Shown here: in pieces, positions 35,696 to 44,878 of the stretch
Numbering within the stretch: the first letter of the stretch is position 1
Layout of the letters: the number at the start of each line of letters is the position of its first letter
DNA from: Xanthomonas sp. DAR 80977
GTDB lineage: Bacteria > Pseudomonadota > Gammaproteobacteria > Xanthomonadales > Xanthomonadaceae
NCBI RefSeq assembly: GCF_041240605.1
Contig: NZ_CP162487.1
Span: 5,418,840 to 5,482,839 of the forward strand
Direction: 5' to 3'
Length of the DNA stretch: 64,000 nt
Made by a program: the position numbers and the translations under genes
Notes under the pieces: generated by a model
Seen by the model: the letters and a program-made list of their open reading frames with translations, nothing else
What the model was told of the DNA's origin: nothing
The model's database searches: none

Positions 35696-36233
35696 GGGGG
35701 TGGAGTGCGATGGTCGGTTGAGAAGGCGAGCCGGCGGAATGTATCACCGTCGCCAAGAGGATTTATTGGTGCGCCTCGCAAGCGCACTACGACAACCGTC
35801 TGTTCGCCGATGCCTGGCGCCGGATCGGAAAGAGCCTGGAGCCGATCAACTTCGTTCGCGAACCCGTACATCAATGTCCGGAGCAGCGTTGACAATTTCG
35901 GATCACGTTACAAATGCGACGCCCAGCATGTTCGGCTGTGAATAGGGATGGACAATTCCTCTCACATTTGACGTGGTGTGCCTGTTGCGACTGGTTGCAG
36001 TGTCTTTCGATTGACAAAGTAGCGTGCTAAAGGTATCAACGTCGCCAATGCTAGGACGCAGCGTGCCGGTGGGCACCAGATATGGGTAGGGAGCAACTCG
36101 ACTTGATCTCAAGAACGTTTCTAGCAACGGCATCTGCATGCATGCCGTCAGAGTTGTGCCCGTTCTGCAGGCTCATATCGAATTGACGCGCGCAGACGTG
36201 ACTCCAAGATTTTACTTCAAGGATTTCAGGGAT
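35696..36233. other. Boundary region before the rhs gene, with a short coding-like remnant
   Basis: Base composition drops toward AT here, compared with the mutM side. A start-less frame at 35722-35892 (+) reads like real protein (AKRIYWCASQAHYDNRLFAD...), about 56 codons to a TGA, and may be a fragment of a lost gene. From 35893 to 36233 I see no gene. The promoter of the rhs gene should lie here. Confidence 0.4.
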
Positions 36234-39200
36234 ATGTATCAGGCAGGAAGCGACAGTCACGCCATCTACAAGTCAGCGCTCAAATATTCGAGGAGTTTAT
36301 TGCTGCTGGTGAGCATGTTCATGCCCATGCTGGCTACGACTGTCGCCGCGGAAGAAAGCAAAAGAACCTGGACACTACTCGATCAAGATGGGCAAACCCA
36401 CGGTCCGTACAAGACCCAGGACCAAGCTGCCGCTTCCATCAAGAATTTGCCAGATCCCAGTCCTTATACTCCCGGTTTCTATAAGTATGCAGATCAAATA
36501 AAGAGTCGGGAAATTTCCCAGAATGGGGAGTTGAAGATCACGTATTGGAATGGAAAAGAACAACCTACGGATCCAGACTGGGAATATCCGGTCGGTGCGC
36601 AGGACTATGCGACTGAAGACGAGGCTATCAAAGAACTGGTAAGCATCGCCAATGCGAGCAATAGCCCATGTCCTGCCACTGCTAAGCTTACTCTTTTGGG
36701 AGACTGGGACTACAGCCGCACTGGTCCAGGTGACGATGGCGGCGAATGGGGGAAAAAGCCGTATCAATTGGACTACACCCGTAGATCCGGTAGCGATTGC
36801 GTACCCCGAAGCAGTACCTCAGAACTTGCGCGACATAGAAAGACTGAGTGCTCGATCGAAAAATTCATGTCGTGGCGAGACAAGTACCAAGCGTGTGTCA
36901 ACGAGTATGCGCTCGCGTTCGTAGTGACCAAAACGCTCGAACGCGGATGCGGCTACGAGGGCAATCCCTGCGACACAAAGACCGGCGATAAATACCAGAT
37001 CGAAACGGATTTCGATCTCGGCTGGATTGCTTTCGAACGCCATTATCATTCCGGCATCTCCAATGCCTCCGGTGGCTTTGGGTACGGCTGGACGCACTCG
37101 CATGATCTACGCTTGTCGATCGCCGACGATTCTCTGGGCCTGACCGATGGCGGCGGCTTCCACACCCGTTACCGCAAGTCCGGCGACGCGTACTTTGCCT
37201 CCGACAGCAGCGGCAACCGCATCGTCGCCGATGGCGGCCTTTGGAAACTCTACCGCACCGATAGCGTTCTCACCTTCGATGCCGACGGCCGCTTGCTGGA
37301 ACGAAACAATCAGGACGGCACCAGCCTGTCCTACGATTACGATGCGATGGGCCGCCTGAACGCGATCCTTCACTCCAGCGGCCGCACGCTGGAGTTCCAT
37401 TACGACTCAACGGCCGAGAATGCCTCGATCGTTGCTGTCAGCGCGTCGGGCGTCCAGCTCGTCAGCTATACCTACACCGCCACTGGCCAAGTCGGTACGG
37501 CAACCTATCCTGGCGGCGGCAACCGCGCATATCACTACGAAGACACGCGCTATCCCAAGAATTTGACCGGCATCACCGCCGAGGACGGACGTCGCTACAG
37601 TTGGTTTGCCTACGACGACGAAGGCCGGGTGATCTCCAGCCAGCATGACGGCGGCGCGGACGGTATCACCTTGAGCTACACGCCTGCAGGCGGGGCTATC
37701 GTCACCGATGCGCTCGGCCATCAAACCAACTACGGCCTAGCCGCAGGCGCCGCCAATGGTCCGCCGCGCAAAATCGGCGATGTTGTCGACAACGTGGGTA
37801 CGCTCAGCACTACGTATTACGATGAATCGGTGGATTTTCGGCGCCGCGTGGATACCGTCATCGATCGTAGTGGAGTGCAAACCAAACATAGCTACGCCGA
37901 GGCCGTCGATTCGATAAGCGGTCTTCCCGCAAGCACGCATACTGCTCAGCAGGCAGTTGGCTTGTCAGGTGCGCGCGACAGCGTGGAGACCCGCGATCTC
38001 GCGAGCAATCGTGTGATCTTGACCCGGGATAGCAATCGCGAGACGCGCTTTACGCGCAATCTGCGCCTGCAGTCCACTAGCGCTGTGGTCAAGGACATCA
38101 GCAGTGGCAAGCTACGTACTACGACATATAGCTACTGCGAGGCGGATGATGTCGCCTCCGGTAGCAGTTGCCCGCTGCTCGGCTTGCTGAAGGCTGTGGA
38201 TGGGCCGCGCACCGACATCAGCGACACTGCCAGCTACGCGTATTACCCATCAGACGATGCGACCTGTGCCAGCACTCCAGCCACCTGCCCGCACCGCAAG
38301 GGCGACCTGTGGAAAGTCACCAACGCCCTGGGCCAGGTGACGGAGTACCTGGCCTACGACGGCGCCGGCCGCGTGCTGTCGGTGAAGGACGCCAACGGCC
38401 TCATCACCGACTTTACCTACCACCCGCGCGGCTGGCTCACCGCCAGCAAGGTCCGCGGCACCGACGACAGCAGCGAGAGCGACGACCGCATCACCCGCAT
38501 CGACTACTGGCCGACCGGCCTGGTCAAGCAGGTCACCCAGCCGGACGGCGCGTTCACCGCCTTCACCTACGACGCGGCGCACCGCCTGACCGATATCGCC
38601 GACAACGCCGGCAATACGCTGCACTACACGCTGGACAACGCCGGCAACCGGGTCAAGGAAGACACCAAGGACGCGTCGGGCACGCTCAAGCGCACGCTGT
38701 CGCGGGTCTACAACCAGCTCGGCCAGCTGGCCACGCAGGCCACCGCCAGCGGCGACCCGACCGACTTCGGCTACGACGCCAACGGCAACACCACGGCGGT
38801 CACCGATGCGCTGGGGCACAAGACCCAGAACGACTACGACCCGCTCAACCGCCTGGCGCGCACGCTGCAGGACGTGGGCGGCATCGCGGCCGAGACCAAG
38901 TTCGGCTACGACGCGCTGGACAACCTGACCAAGGTCACCGACCCCAAGGGCCTGGACACCACCTACGCCTACAACGGCCTGGGCGACCTGACCAAGCTCA
39001 CCAGCCCGGACACCGGCGTCACCACGTACACCTACGACAGCGCCGGCAACCGCGCCACGCAGACCGATGCGCGCAACATCAAGACCACCTACAGCTACGA
39101 CGCGCTGAACCGGCTGACCAAGGTCGCCTATCCGACCACCAGCCTCAACGTCACCTATACCTACGACGTCAGCCAGACCACCTGCGCCAGCGGCGAGACC

Positions 39201-40934
39201 TACGCCATCGGCCGCCTGGCGCGCATGCAGGACAGCAGCGGCAGCACCGACTACTGCTACGACCGTTTCGGCGACCTGGTGCGCAAGGTGCAGACCACCA
39301 ACGGCAAGGTGTTCGTGCTGCGCTATGCCTATACCAAGGCCGGCCAGCTCAGCCGCCTGACCTATCCCGACGGCGCGGCAGTGGACTACGTGCGCAGCGC
39401 CCAGGGCCAGACCACGGAAGTGGGCGTGACCCCGGCCGGCGGCACGCGGCAGGTGCTGCTGGGCAACGCGACCTATTACCCGTTCGGCCCGGTGGCGAGC
39501 TGGTCCTACGGCAACGGCCGCCCGATGCAACGCGTGCTGGACCAGGACTACCGCCCGCTGGCGGTCAGCGACACCCGCAGCGACGGCCTGAGCACCGGCT
39601 TCGCCTTCGACCCGGCCGGCAACCTCAGCGCCCTGACCGCGGCCGGCAACACCGCCCCGGTGGTGAGCCTGGACTACGACGCCCTGGGCCGGCTGACCGC
39701 GTTCAAGGACGGCCCGACCGGCACGGTGATCGACGGCTACAGCTACGACGCCACCGGCAACCGGCTCAACGCCAAGGTCAACACCGTCACCCAGAGCTAC
39801 ACGTACCCGACCACCAGCCACCGCCTGAGCGCGGTGGCCGGCACCGCCCGCACCTACGACGCGATCGGCAACACGCTGTCCATCGGCGGCACGGCGCAGG
39901 AGTTCGCCTACGACGCCACGGGCCGGATGAGCCAGGCCAAGCGCGCGGGCACGGTGGTGATGAAGTACGGCTACAACGGCCGCGGCGAGCAGGTGCGGCG
40001 GGTGGACAAGACCAACACCTACACGCTGTACGACGAGAGCGGCCACTGGCTGGGCAACTACGACGCCAACGGCGCGTCGCTGCAGCAGGCGATCTGGCTG
40101 GACGACCTGCCGGTGGGCGTACTGGCCAAGAACAGCCTGCGTTACGTGCAGCCGGACCACCTGGGCAGCCCGCGGGCGGTGATCGACCCGGTGCGTGACG
40201 TGGCGATCTGGACCTGGGACTTGAAGGGCGAAGCGTTCGGCAACACCCCGCCGGACCAGGATCCGGACAAGGATGGCACCGCGTTCGTGTTCGATATGCG
40301 CTTCCCGGGGCAGCGCTATGATGCGGCGACGGGGTTCAACCAGAACTACTTCCGAGACTACGATCCGGGCACAGGGCGTTATGGGCAGAGTGATCCGATT
40401 GGGTTGAAAGCAGGTATAAATACCTTTGCTTATGCTGATTCAAATGCTGTTTTGAATTTTGACTTATATGGACTTGAATCTGTTGGCTCTTTTAATAACG
40501 GCGGGCATAAGGTTTGGTGGGAGACGGGCACGAACATTCGAGGGCCTGATTTTGTCAAGGTCTCATTTGGCTACGGGCCTGGAACGCTATCTTTTGCGCG
40601 CGGCAGAAATGGAAGGGTTTATATGAGTAAAGGTTTGGCTAAAATATACCCGCATTTTATATCTGCTGGAGTTACGGCTAGTATTGGCTGGGCAAATCAA
40701 TGCGATACTCCCAGTAGTTCCAAGCTTGACAATTTGTTTACCGGGCCTGGATTAGCGACTTTCGGAGCCTATGAAGTAGTAGGTGGGGCTTACAGTCATT
40801 CCCCAGGTGCCGGATCCACAACAGAAATTGGTGTTGGAGCTGGTGTTTCTGCCACTAAGGGTAGCAAAGCAGGCGGTTTCGGCGGCGAGTTGGGAGAAGT
40901 TATAAGTAACGATGGATGGGGGTGGACGTGGTGA
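36234..40934 (+). CDS. RHS repeat protein with polymorphic toxin tip
   Basis: This encodes 1566 residues. An N-terminal export signal is likely (SLLLLVSMFMPMLATTVAAE, residues 21-40) after a basic stretch. Residues 40-245 are a unique region with several Cys. A DUF6531-like segment starts near residue 250 (DFDLGWIAFERHYHS). YD repeats (YDALNRLTKV, YNGLGDLTKL and many similar) fill about 360-1380. The conserved core end GRYGQSDPIGL lies at 1382-1391. The last 175 residues, from 40407, form the tip. The tip is Gly-rich (GGFGGELGEV), and I do not recognise its activity. The core is GC-rich while the tip and the first 2 kb are AT-richer. ATG at 36234 is preferred over 36138. The last 19 bases overlap the candidate immunity gene. 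Confidence 0.92.
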   Translation: MYQAGSDSHAIYKSALKYSRSLLLLVSMFMPMLATTVAAEESKRTWTLLDQDGQTHGPYKTQDQAAASIKNLPDPSPYTPGFYKYADQIKSREISQNGELKITYWNGKEQPTDPDWEYPVGAQDYATEDEAIKELVSIANASNSPCPATAKLTLLGDWDYSRTGPGDDGGEWGKKPYQLDYTRRSGSDCVPRSSTSELARHRKTECSIEKFMSWRDKYQACVNEYALAFVVTKTLERGCGYEGNPCDTKTGDKYQIETDFDLGWIAFERHYHSGISNASGGFGYGWTHSHDLRLSIADDSLGLTDGGGFHTRYRKSGDAYFASDSSGNRIVADGGLWKLYRTDSVLTFDADGRLLERNNQDGTSLSYDYDAMGRLNAILHSSGRTLEFHYDSTAENASIVAVSASGVQLVSYTYTATGQVGTATYPGGGNRAYHYEDTRYPKNLTGITAEDGRRYSWFAYDDEGRVISSQHDGGADGITLSYTPAGGAIVTDALGHQTNYGLAAGAANGPPRKIGDVVDNVGTLSTTYYDESVDFRRRVDTVIDRSGVQTKHSYAEAVDSISGLPASTHTAQQAVGLSGARDSVETRDLASNRVILTRDSNRETRFTRNLRLQSTSAVVKDISSGKLRTTTYSYCEADDVASGSSCPLLGLLKAVDGPRTDISDTASYAYYPSDDATCASTPATCPHRKGDLWKVTNALGQVTEYLAYDGAGRVLSVKDANGLITDFTYHPRGWLTASKVRGTDDSSESDDRITRIDYWPTGLVKQVTQPDGAFTAFTYDAAHRLTDIADNAGNTLHYTLDNAGNRVKEDTKDASGTLKRTLSRVYNQLGQLATQATASGDPTDFGYDANGNTTAVTDALGHKTQNDYDPLNRLARTLQDVGGIAAETKFGYDALDNLTKVTDPKGLDTTYAYNGLGDLTKLTSPDTGVTTYTYDSAGNRATQTDARNIKTTYSYDALNRLTKVAYPTTSLNVTYTYDVSQTTCASGETYAIGRLARMQDSSGSTDYCYDRFGDLVRKVQTTNGKVFVLRYAYTKAGQLSRLTYPDGAAVDYVRSAQGQTTEVGVTPAGGTRQVLLGNATYYPFGPVASWSYGNGRPMQRVLDQDYRPLAVSDTRSDGLSTGFAFDPAGNLSALTAAGNTAPVVSLDYDALGRLTAFKDGPTGTVIDGYSYDATGNRLNAKVNTVTQSYTYPTTSHRLSAVAGTARTYDAIGNTLSIGGTAQEFAYDATGRMSQAKRAGTVVMKYGYNGRGEQVRRVDKTNTYTLYDESGHWLGNYDANGASLQQAIWLDDLPVGVLAKNSLRYVQPDHLGSPRAVIDPVRDVAIWTWDLKGEAFGNTPPDQDPDKDGTAFVFDMRFPGQRYDAATGFNQNYFRDYDPGTGRYGQSDPIGLKAGINTFAYADSNAVLNFDLYGLESVGSFNNGGHKVWWETGTNIRGPDFVKVSFGYGPGTLSFARGRNGRVYMSKGLAKIYPHFISAGVTASIGWANQCDTPSSSKLDNLFTGPGLATFGAYEVVGGAYSHSPGAGSTTEIGVGAGVSATKGSKAGGFGGELGEVISNDGWGWTW

Positions 40935-41374
40935 AGGTGCTCAAGCCGGCGTTTTTTTTGCTTATATTCCTTTGCATTGGATATGGGCTTTATATTTCTT
41001 ACGTGAAATCTAAGGGTTACGATCCCTCTGGAAGGCCAAGCATAAGTCATCTAAAAAAAGAAATTGCGCCTTTTTCGGACAATTTTGGCGGGGTTCCTAT
41101 CACAGCCTTTGATAGGGTGAGCATTGTAGGTGTCTCGTCTCAGGGTATTAGATTGGCCAATAAGGATTCTTTGCCTTTAGTGGAGTTCAAAAAAAAAGCA
41201 TTGAGCCTTGGTTGGGTTGAGTCGACACCAACAAAATCGCCGTATTCGAGAATATATAATTTTTGTAAAAAACGTTTGATGCTATCTCTGGAGCAAGTTG
41301 AAAATAGTTACTGGACTTATGGAGTCATTTGGACATCAGACAGTAAAAGTGAACATTATTGCAACCGCGATTAG
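40916..41374 (+). CDS. Candidate immunity protein for the Rhs tip
   Basis: This encodes 152 residues with one N-terminal membrane helix (AFFLLIFLCIGYGLYISYV, about residues 12-30) and a Lys/Ser-rich soluble domain with a C-terminal Cys. It overlaps the end of the rhs gene by 19 bases, the usual arrangement of toxin and immunity genes. It shares the low GC of the tip. I do not recognise the fold. A membrane-anchored immunity protein would suggest that the tip acts in the envelope. Function is inferred only from position. Confidence 0.65.
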   Translation: MGVDVVKVLKPAFFLLIFLCIGYGLYISYVKSKGYDPSGRPSISHLKKEIAPFSDNFGGVPITAFDRVSIVGVSSQGIRLANKDSLPLVEFKKKALSLGWVESTPTKSPYSRIYNFCKKRLMLSLEQVENSYWTYGVIWTSDSKSEHYCNRD

Positions 41375-41405
41375 ATATTTCTTTTGTGGCGATTTTCACT
41401 TCGTC

Positions 41406-42120
41406 ACCACCTAGGCAGTCCGCGCGCGGTGATCGACCGGTGCGCGACGTGGCAATCTGGACCTGGGACCTGAAGGGCGAAGCCTTCGGCACCACCGCAC
41501 CAGACCAGGACCCGGACAAGGACGGCACCGCGTTCGTGTTCGATATGCGCTTCCCGGGGCAGCGCTACGATGCGGCAACTGGGTTCAATCAAAACTACTT
41601 CCGGGACTATGAACCTCGTATTGGGCGGTATGGGCAGAGTGATCCGATTGGGTTGAGAGGAGGAACTTCTTCTTACCTTTATTCGTTAGGCACACCGACT
41701 CGGTTCTATGATCCATTTGGACTGGAAGCCGTCTGGGATACTAAGACTTGCGCAGGTCAACTGGGTCTAACGACCTGTGATGGAAAAGGAGGCTTCATGG
41801 TAAGTAACTGCAACAATGGCTGCGACCGTGAATGCACGCAGCGCCATGAAGAAGAGCATAAAAGATTTTTAAAAACCGTACATCCGGGCGCATGCTTGGG
41901 CCGCCCGCTCGGGGCCGCTCCTTGGCCCCAGAATTACACTGCTGATAGCGAGGCTTATGCGCGTGAGTTTCATGAAACCGAGTGTAGAGCTGATGCCATC
42001 ACCATTGATTGCATCTCAAAAATTAAGAAGAAAACCCCATTGGATGCGAATACCAAACGCAATCTTCTTGAAGCTGTCAAACGTCGGGAGTCTAAAAAAT
42101 GCGAAGACTATGGGTTTTGA
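41406..42120 (+). CDS. Orphan Rhs tip 1, HEEEH putative metallopeptidase toxin (5'-truncated)
   Basis: From 41406 the DNA matches the end of the complete rhs core (compare 40156 onward) at about 250 bases, then diverges after DPIGL at 41655. One base is missing near 41437 (CCC to CC), so the frame is broken there and no proper start codon exists; an in-frame TTG at 41359 is not convincing. The tip (154 residues) has Cys pairs and HEEEH at 41845-41859 followed by a downstream Glu/Cys region (AREFHETEC), a zincin-like layout. It is a displaced toxin module that recombination could place on the rhs core. The activity is inferred. Confidence 0.72.
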
Positions 42121-42374
42121 TTTTTTTAGCTTCAATGATGTCAAGCGCTTTTGCAGACGAGGCATGCCACACTTCCCTTGGAGTAGACCATAATTTTCCC
42201 GCTGCAGTTAAGAAAGAACTCAAGAAGCAAAAAATGGAAAAAATTCCAGCTAGTGCACAAGACGGTGTGTGCGACATACGTGACTTGGTATGCTTTGCCG
42301 CCAGGTTTCCCGCCATCGCAGCCTTGGCCGCCTGGAGTTATGAAGCTTGTTTCATGGAACACAAAGAGGAATAA
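42099..42374 (+). CDS. Small exported candidate immunity protein for orphan tip 1
   Basis: This encodes 91 residues. The signal peptide is RRLWVLIFLASMMSSAFA, and the mature part has four Cys and a Lys-rich segment (AVKKELKKQKMEK). The ATG has a GGGAG ribosome-binding site and overlaps the orphan tip end by 22 bases. Its exported nature fits protection against a toxin acting in the periplasm. I recognise no family. Confidence 0.6.
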   Translation: MRRLWVLIFLASMMSSAFADEACHTSLGVDHNFPAAVKKELKKQKMEKIPASAQDGVCDIRDLVCFAARFPAIAALAAWSYEACFMEHKEE

Positions 42375-42668
42375 GGCAGAAATTCTTTAGTGTTTTGAGT
42401 CTCGCCTTGATGATCAGAGTCACTACAGATAATCGCGCGCTAGAAAAATGGACCAGAGGGAATATCTGTTTGAAGTGAATATTTTCTCTGGCACCTTTGA
42501 TCGTCCACACGCCGCCCGATTCCCACCCGACGCCTTCAGCTGCGTGGGTCGCGGGCGCTGGGCGGAGACACGCCAATGTGCGCGGGCGGAGCAAGCCGGC
42601 GGCAGCATCGTATTGGAGCCTCCCATATCCGTTAAGGAAGCACGATTTTTTCAAGGAGAGCAGGGGCA

Positions 42669-43682
42669 ATGAGCTGGACAAATCATCGCGTGTTGACTGC
42701 GTTTCTATTTGTCGCCGCCTCGATGCTTTCCACGCAGGCATCGAGCGAAGAGATACAGGAACGCACATCGATTCTCGATAGCACGAAGGAGGCGCTCAAA
42801 AAGGGCGACTTCGCAGCGCTCGAGCAGCAGGCCACGCAATTCCGAACGCGGCAAACCCGTACCTCCAGCGGCGTCTGGAAATTGAGTGTGCTCCATGGCG
42901 GCGTCGATCGCTATTTCCTCATAGGTACGTACGACGAGGCGACATGGGCGGAAAAAGAACAGACCGCCAAAGGCTGGATCGCGGCATATCCGAAGTCTCC
43001 GACCGCACGGTTGGCGTACGCGGAGTGGCTGTCCAGACGCGCCTGGAGCCATCGCGGCGGGGGCTATGCGAATACGGTTCGACCGGAGGACTGGGCACCG
43101 TTCAGAGCCGGAATCGAGGCGACGAGACGCTATCTGGAGGACAACAAGAAGATCGCATCGTCGGATCCGGAGTGGTACGTCAAGATGGAATCCGTCGCCA
43201 AGGCGCAGCAGTGGGACGATGCCCGTTTCCAGAGCTTGATCGATGAAGCGATGACGCGGTATCCCGAGTACTACGAGATCTATTTCCACGCGATCGAGTT
43301 CTATTCGCCAAAATGGGGAGGCAGTGCGGCCGACATCGAACGGTTCACCAGGATGGCGATGGAGCGCACTCGTGCGCGGGAAGGAAAAGGGCTGTACGCA
43401 CGCATCTATTGGTACGCCTCGCAATCGGTCTACGACGAACGACTGTTCAGCGAGTCGCTTGCACGCTGGTCGACCATGCGTGCGGGGATCGACGATGTGC
43501 TCAAGGTCTATCCGGATGAGTGGAACCTGCAGAATTTTGCCCGCTTCGCCTGCCTCGCTCGCGATCGCGAAAAGGCCTTCGAACTGATCGGACGCGTGCG
43601 GGGCCCGACCTACATCATGGTCTGGAACAACGAAGAGAATTTTCAGCGTTGCAAGAGCTGGGCGTTGCAGAGCGTCATCTAG
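42669..43682 (+). CDS. Exported protein, possibly DUF4034-like
   Basis: This encodes 337 residues. A signal peptide covers residues 1-26 (TAFLFVAASMLSTQAS). The rest is helical with Trp/Tyr-rich motifs such as GWIAAYPKSPTARLAYAEWL, YPEYYEIYFHAIEFY and FARFACLARDREKAFEL, resembling DUF4034-type TPR-like proteins. The ribosome-binding site AGGAGAGC precedes the ATG. It lies downstream of the orphan Rhs module and may be part of the same accessory block, though its GC is closer to the host level. The 294-base gap before it (42375-42668) holds no gene I can support. Confidence 0.7.
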   Translation: MSWTNHRVLTAFLFVAASMLSTQASSEEIQERTSILDSTKEALKKGDFAALEQQATQFRTRQTRTSSGVWKLSVLHGGVDRYFLIGTYDEATWAEKEQTAKGWIAAYPKSPTARLAYAEWLSRRAWSHRGGGYANTVRPEDWAPFRAGIEATRRYLEDNKKIASSDPEWYVKMESVAKAQQWDDARFQSLIDEAMTRYPEYYEIYFHAIEFYSPKWGGSAADIERFTRMAMERTRAREGKGLYARIYWYASQSVYDERLFSESLARWSTMRAGIDDVLKVYPDEWNLQNFARFACLARDREKAFELIGRVRGPTYIMVWNNEENFQRCKSWALQSVI

Positions 43683-43965
43683 GCGTCAGCGGTGGACGGC
43701 GGCGTTGGGCAACGGCGAGGAGACACATCGAACTTACCTGCAGAACTAAACGACCATGCGCTCTTCCTCGCACCGTAAACTGGCCGCGATGTACTGTTTT
43801 CTCGCCTTGGCGATGGTCGGTATTCGAAGCGATGCGACCGCCGTCTGTTTCCTTTCGATGGCGCTGCTGCACCTTTCCTTAAGTGCCAAATCGTCCAGGT
43901 GACGGAACCCACGTCTCAAGCCCCAAGCTAAGACCCGACATGGACGACATGGGCCGGGTCAACCT
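43683..43965. other. Intergenic stretch before the duplicated EF-hand fragment
   Basis: No gene is supportable here. Short frames on both strands lack starts and motifs. Confidence 0.4.
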
Positions 43966-44092
43966 CTCGCTGCGGCGGCGCCGCCAGCTCCCTGGCGCTG
44001 AGATAACCATCGCCATTGCCGTCCTGTTTGCGAAAGCGCGCAGTCAAGGTGGACTGGTGCTGGACTCGGCTGATCGCCTTGCCGCGGCCGCC
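43966..44092 (-). pseudogene. Duplicated C-terminal fragment of the EF-hand gene
   Basis: On the minus strand this reads TLTARFRKQDGNGDGYLSAREL, the same as the end of the EF-hand protein at 45153-45548. The match covers about 126 bases (43966-44092 against 45153-45278), in the same orientation, with scattered differences, and stops abruptly at GGCCGCC. There is no start codon or signal peptide, so this is a fragment. It marks one edge of the rearranged block. Confidence 0.85.
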
Positions 44093-44106
44093 ATGGCACA
44101 TCTTAT

Positions 44107-44784
44107 ATGCAGGGCAACTGGGGGAAATGGTTTTTTGCCGGTAGCGACCCCTGGGTATTTGCACATGAGGCTGGGCATATAATGAAATTCGAGTATGGTG
44201 GACGATTTGACATGTATGACGTCATATCTCAAAATCCGAGGCGGTCTAAAGCGGTTCAAGGTTGGGAGGGGAATATAATGGCGGACCCATTCGGGCAACC
44301 TGATGACAGGGTCAGGGAAATAATAAAGAAAGAGTTGAATTGCAAAAAAAATAAATCATGCCGCGCTCTTTTCTTTATAGCCTTTTTCTCTGGTTGCGCA
44401 TCCGCTCCAAATCCTCAACTGAGCGTGCCGGAATATCCGCGCGAATTGGATAGGATGGAAGAGGGGAGATTATTTGAAATACCAATGAGCGGCGATGGGA
44501 GAGCAAAGGAAATTCTTGCTGGCCGTGAATTCGTAGAAATAACGGGTCATGAATTGAGGTTGCTGGATGCACCAAGTTTTTTCTTGAGTCAAAAGCACGT
44601 TTATCTTGTGAGATCCATTAGGGATGACGGTTCAGGAAAATATTCTGCTTTTTTTAGGGATGGCCATTTGATTCTTCTATATACCAACTTTGGTAGTTGC
44701 GGCATACGATCTACTGGAGCCGTACTTGTGGCCACACAGAGCGTTTTGAAGACCATGTCGAGCGACTGTTCGGGAATCCTTTGA
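44107..44784 (+). CDS. Orphan Rhs tip 2 (HEAGH) read through into a lipoprotein-like candidate immunity protein
   Basis: This encodes 225 residues with two distinct parts. The first 78 residues have GSDPWVFAHEAGHIMKF, with HEAGH at 44164-44178, and QGWEGNIMAD, which resembles zincin-type Rhs tips. After an A8 run (44344-44351) the frame continues into CRALFFIAFFSGCASAPN, a lipoprotein-like signal, then a soluble domain. An in-frame TTG at 44335 would start the second part on its own. A one-base slip in the A-run would end the first part at TAA. It may be two genes fused by a frameshift, or one read-through gene. The 5' end is missing and adjoins the EF-hand fragment. Confidence 0.6.
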   Translation: MQGNWGKWFFAGSDPWVFAHEAGHIMKFEYGGRFDMYDVISQNPRRSKAVQGWEGNIMADPFGQPDDRVREIIKKELNCKKNKSCRALFFIAFFSGCASAPNPQLSVPEYPRELDRMEEGRLFEIPMSGDGRAKEILAGREFVEITGHELRLLDAPSFFLSQKHVYLVRSIRDDGSGKYSAFFRDGHLILLYTNFGSCGIRSTGAVLVATQSVLKTMSSDCSGIL

Positions 44785-44802
44785 GAGTTTCGGTACCTTA
44801 CC

Positions 44803-44878
44803 CTGCCGGACAAAGATCCGGACTGGGACGGCACTGCCTTCATGTTCGATATACGGTTTCCCGTGGCAGCGCTACGAT
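44803..44878 (+). pseudogene. Remnant of rhs core
   Basis: This 76-base stretch matches the rhs core before the tip junction (compare CCGGACAAGGATGGCACCGC near 40264 and the following FVFDMRFPGQRYD). It reads PDWDGTAFMFDIRFP, then shifts frame through an added T before CCCGTGGCAG. It is a decayed fragment that shows a third recombination event at this locus. Nothing else is seen in 44879-45152. Confidence 0.75.

Noticed and set aside
30882..35756. A 1624-codon minus-strand frame
   Set aside because: It covers the kinase, sigma and mutM genes out of frame; only its last 115 codons are a real gene (the phosphatase).
38250..40160. A 636-codon minus-strand frame inside rhs
   Set aside because: It is the repetitive shadow of the YD repeats and has no start context or motif.
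42448..42672. 74-codon ORF before the DUF4034-like gene
   Set aside because: No ribosome-binding site or motif, and it overlaps the ribosome-binding site of the next gene.
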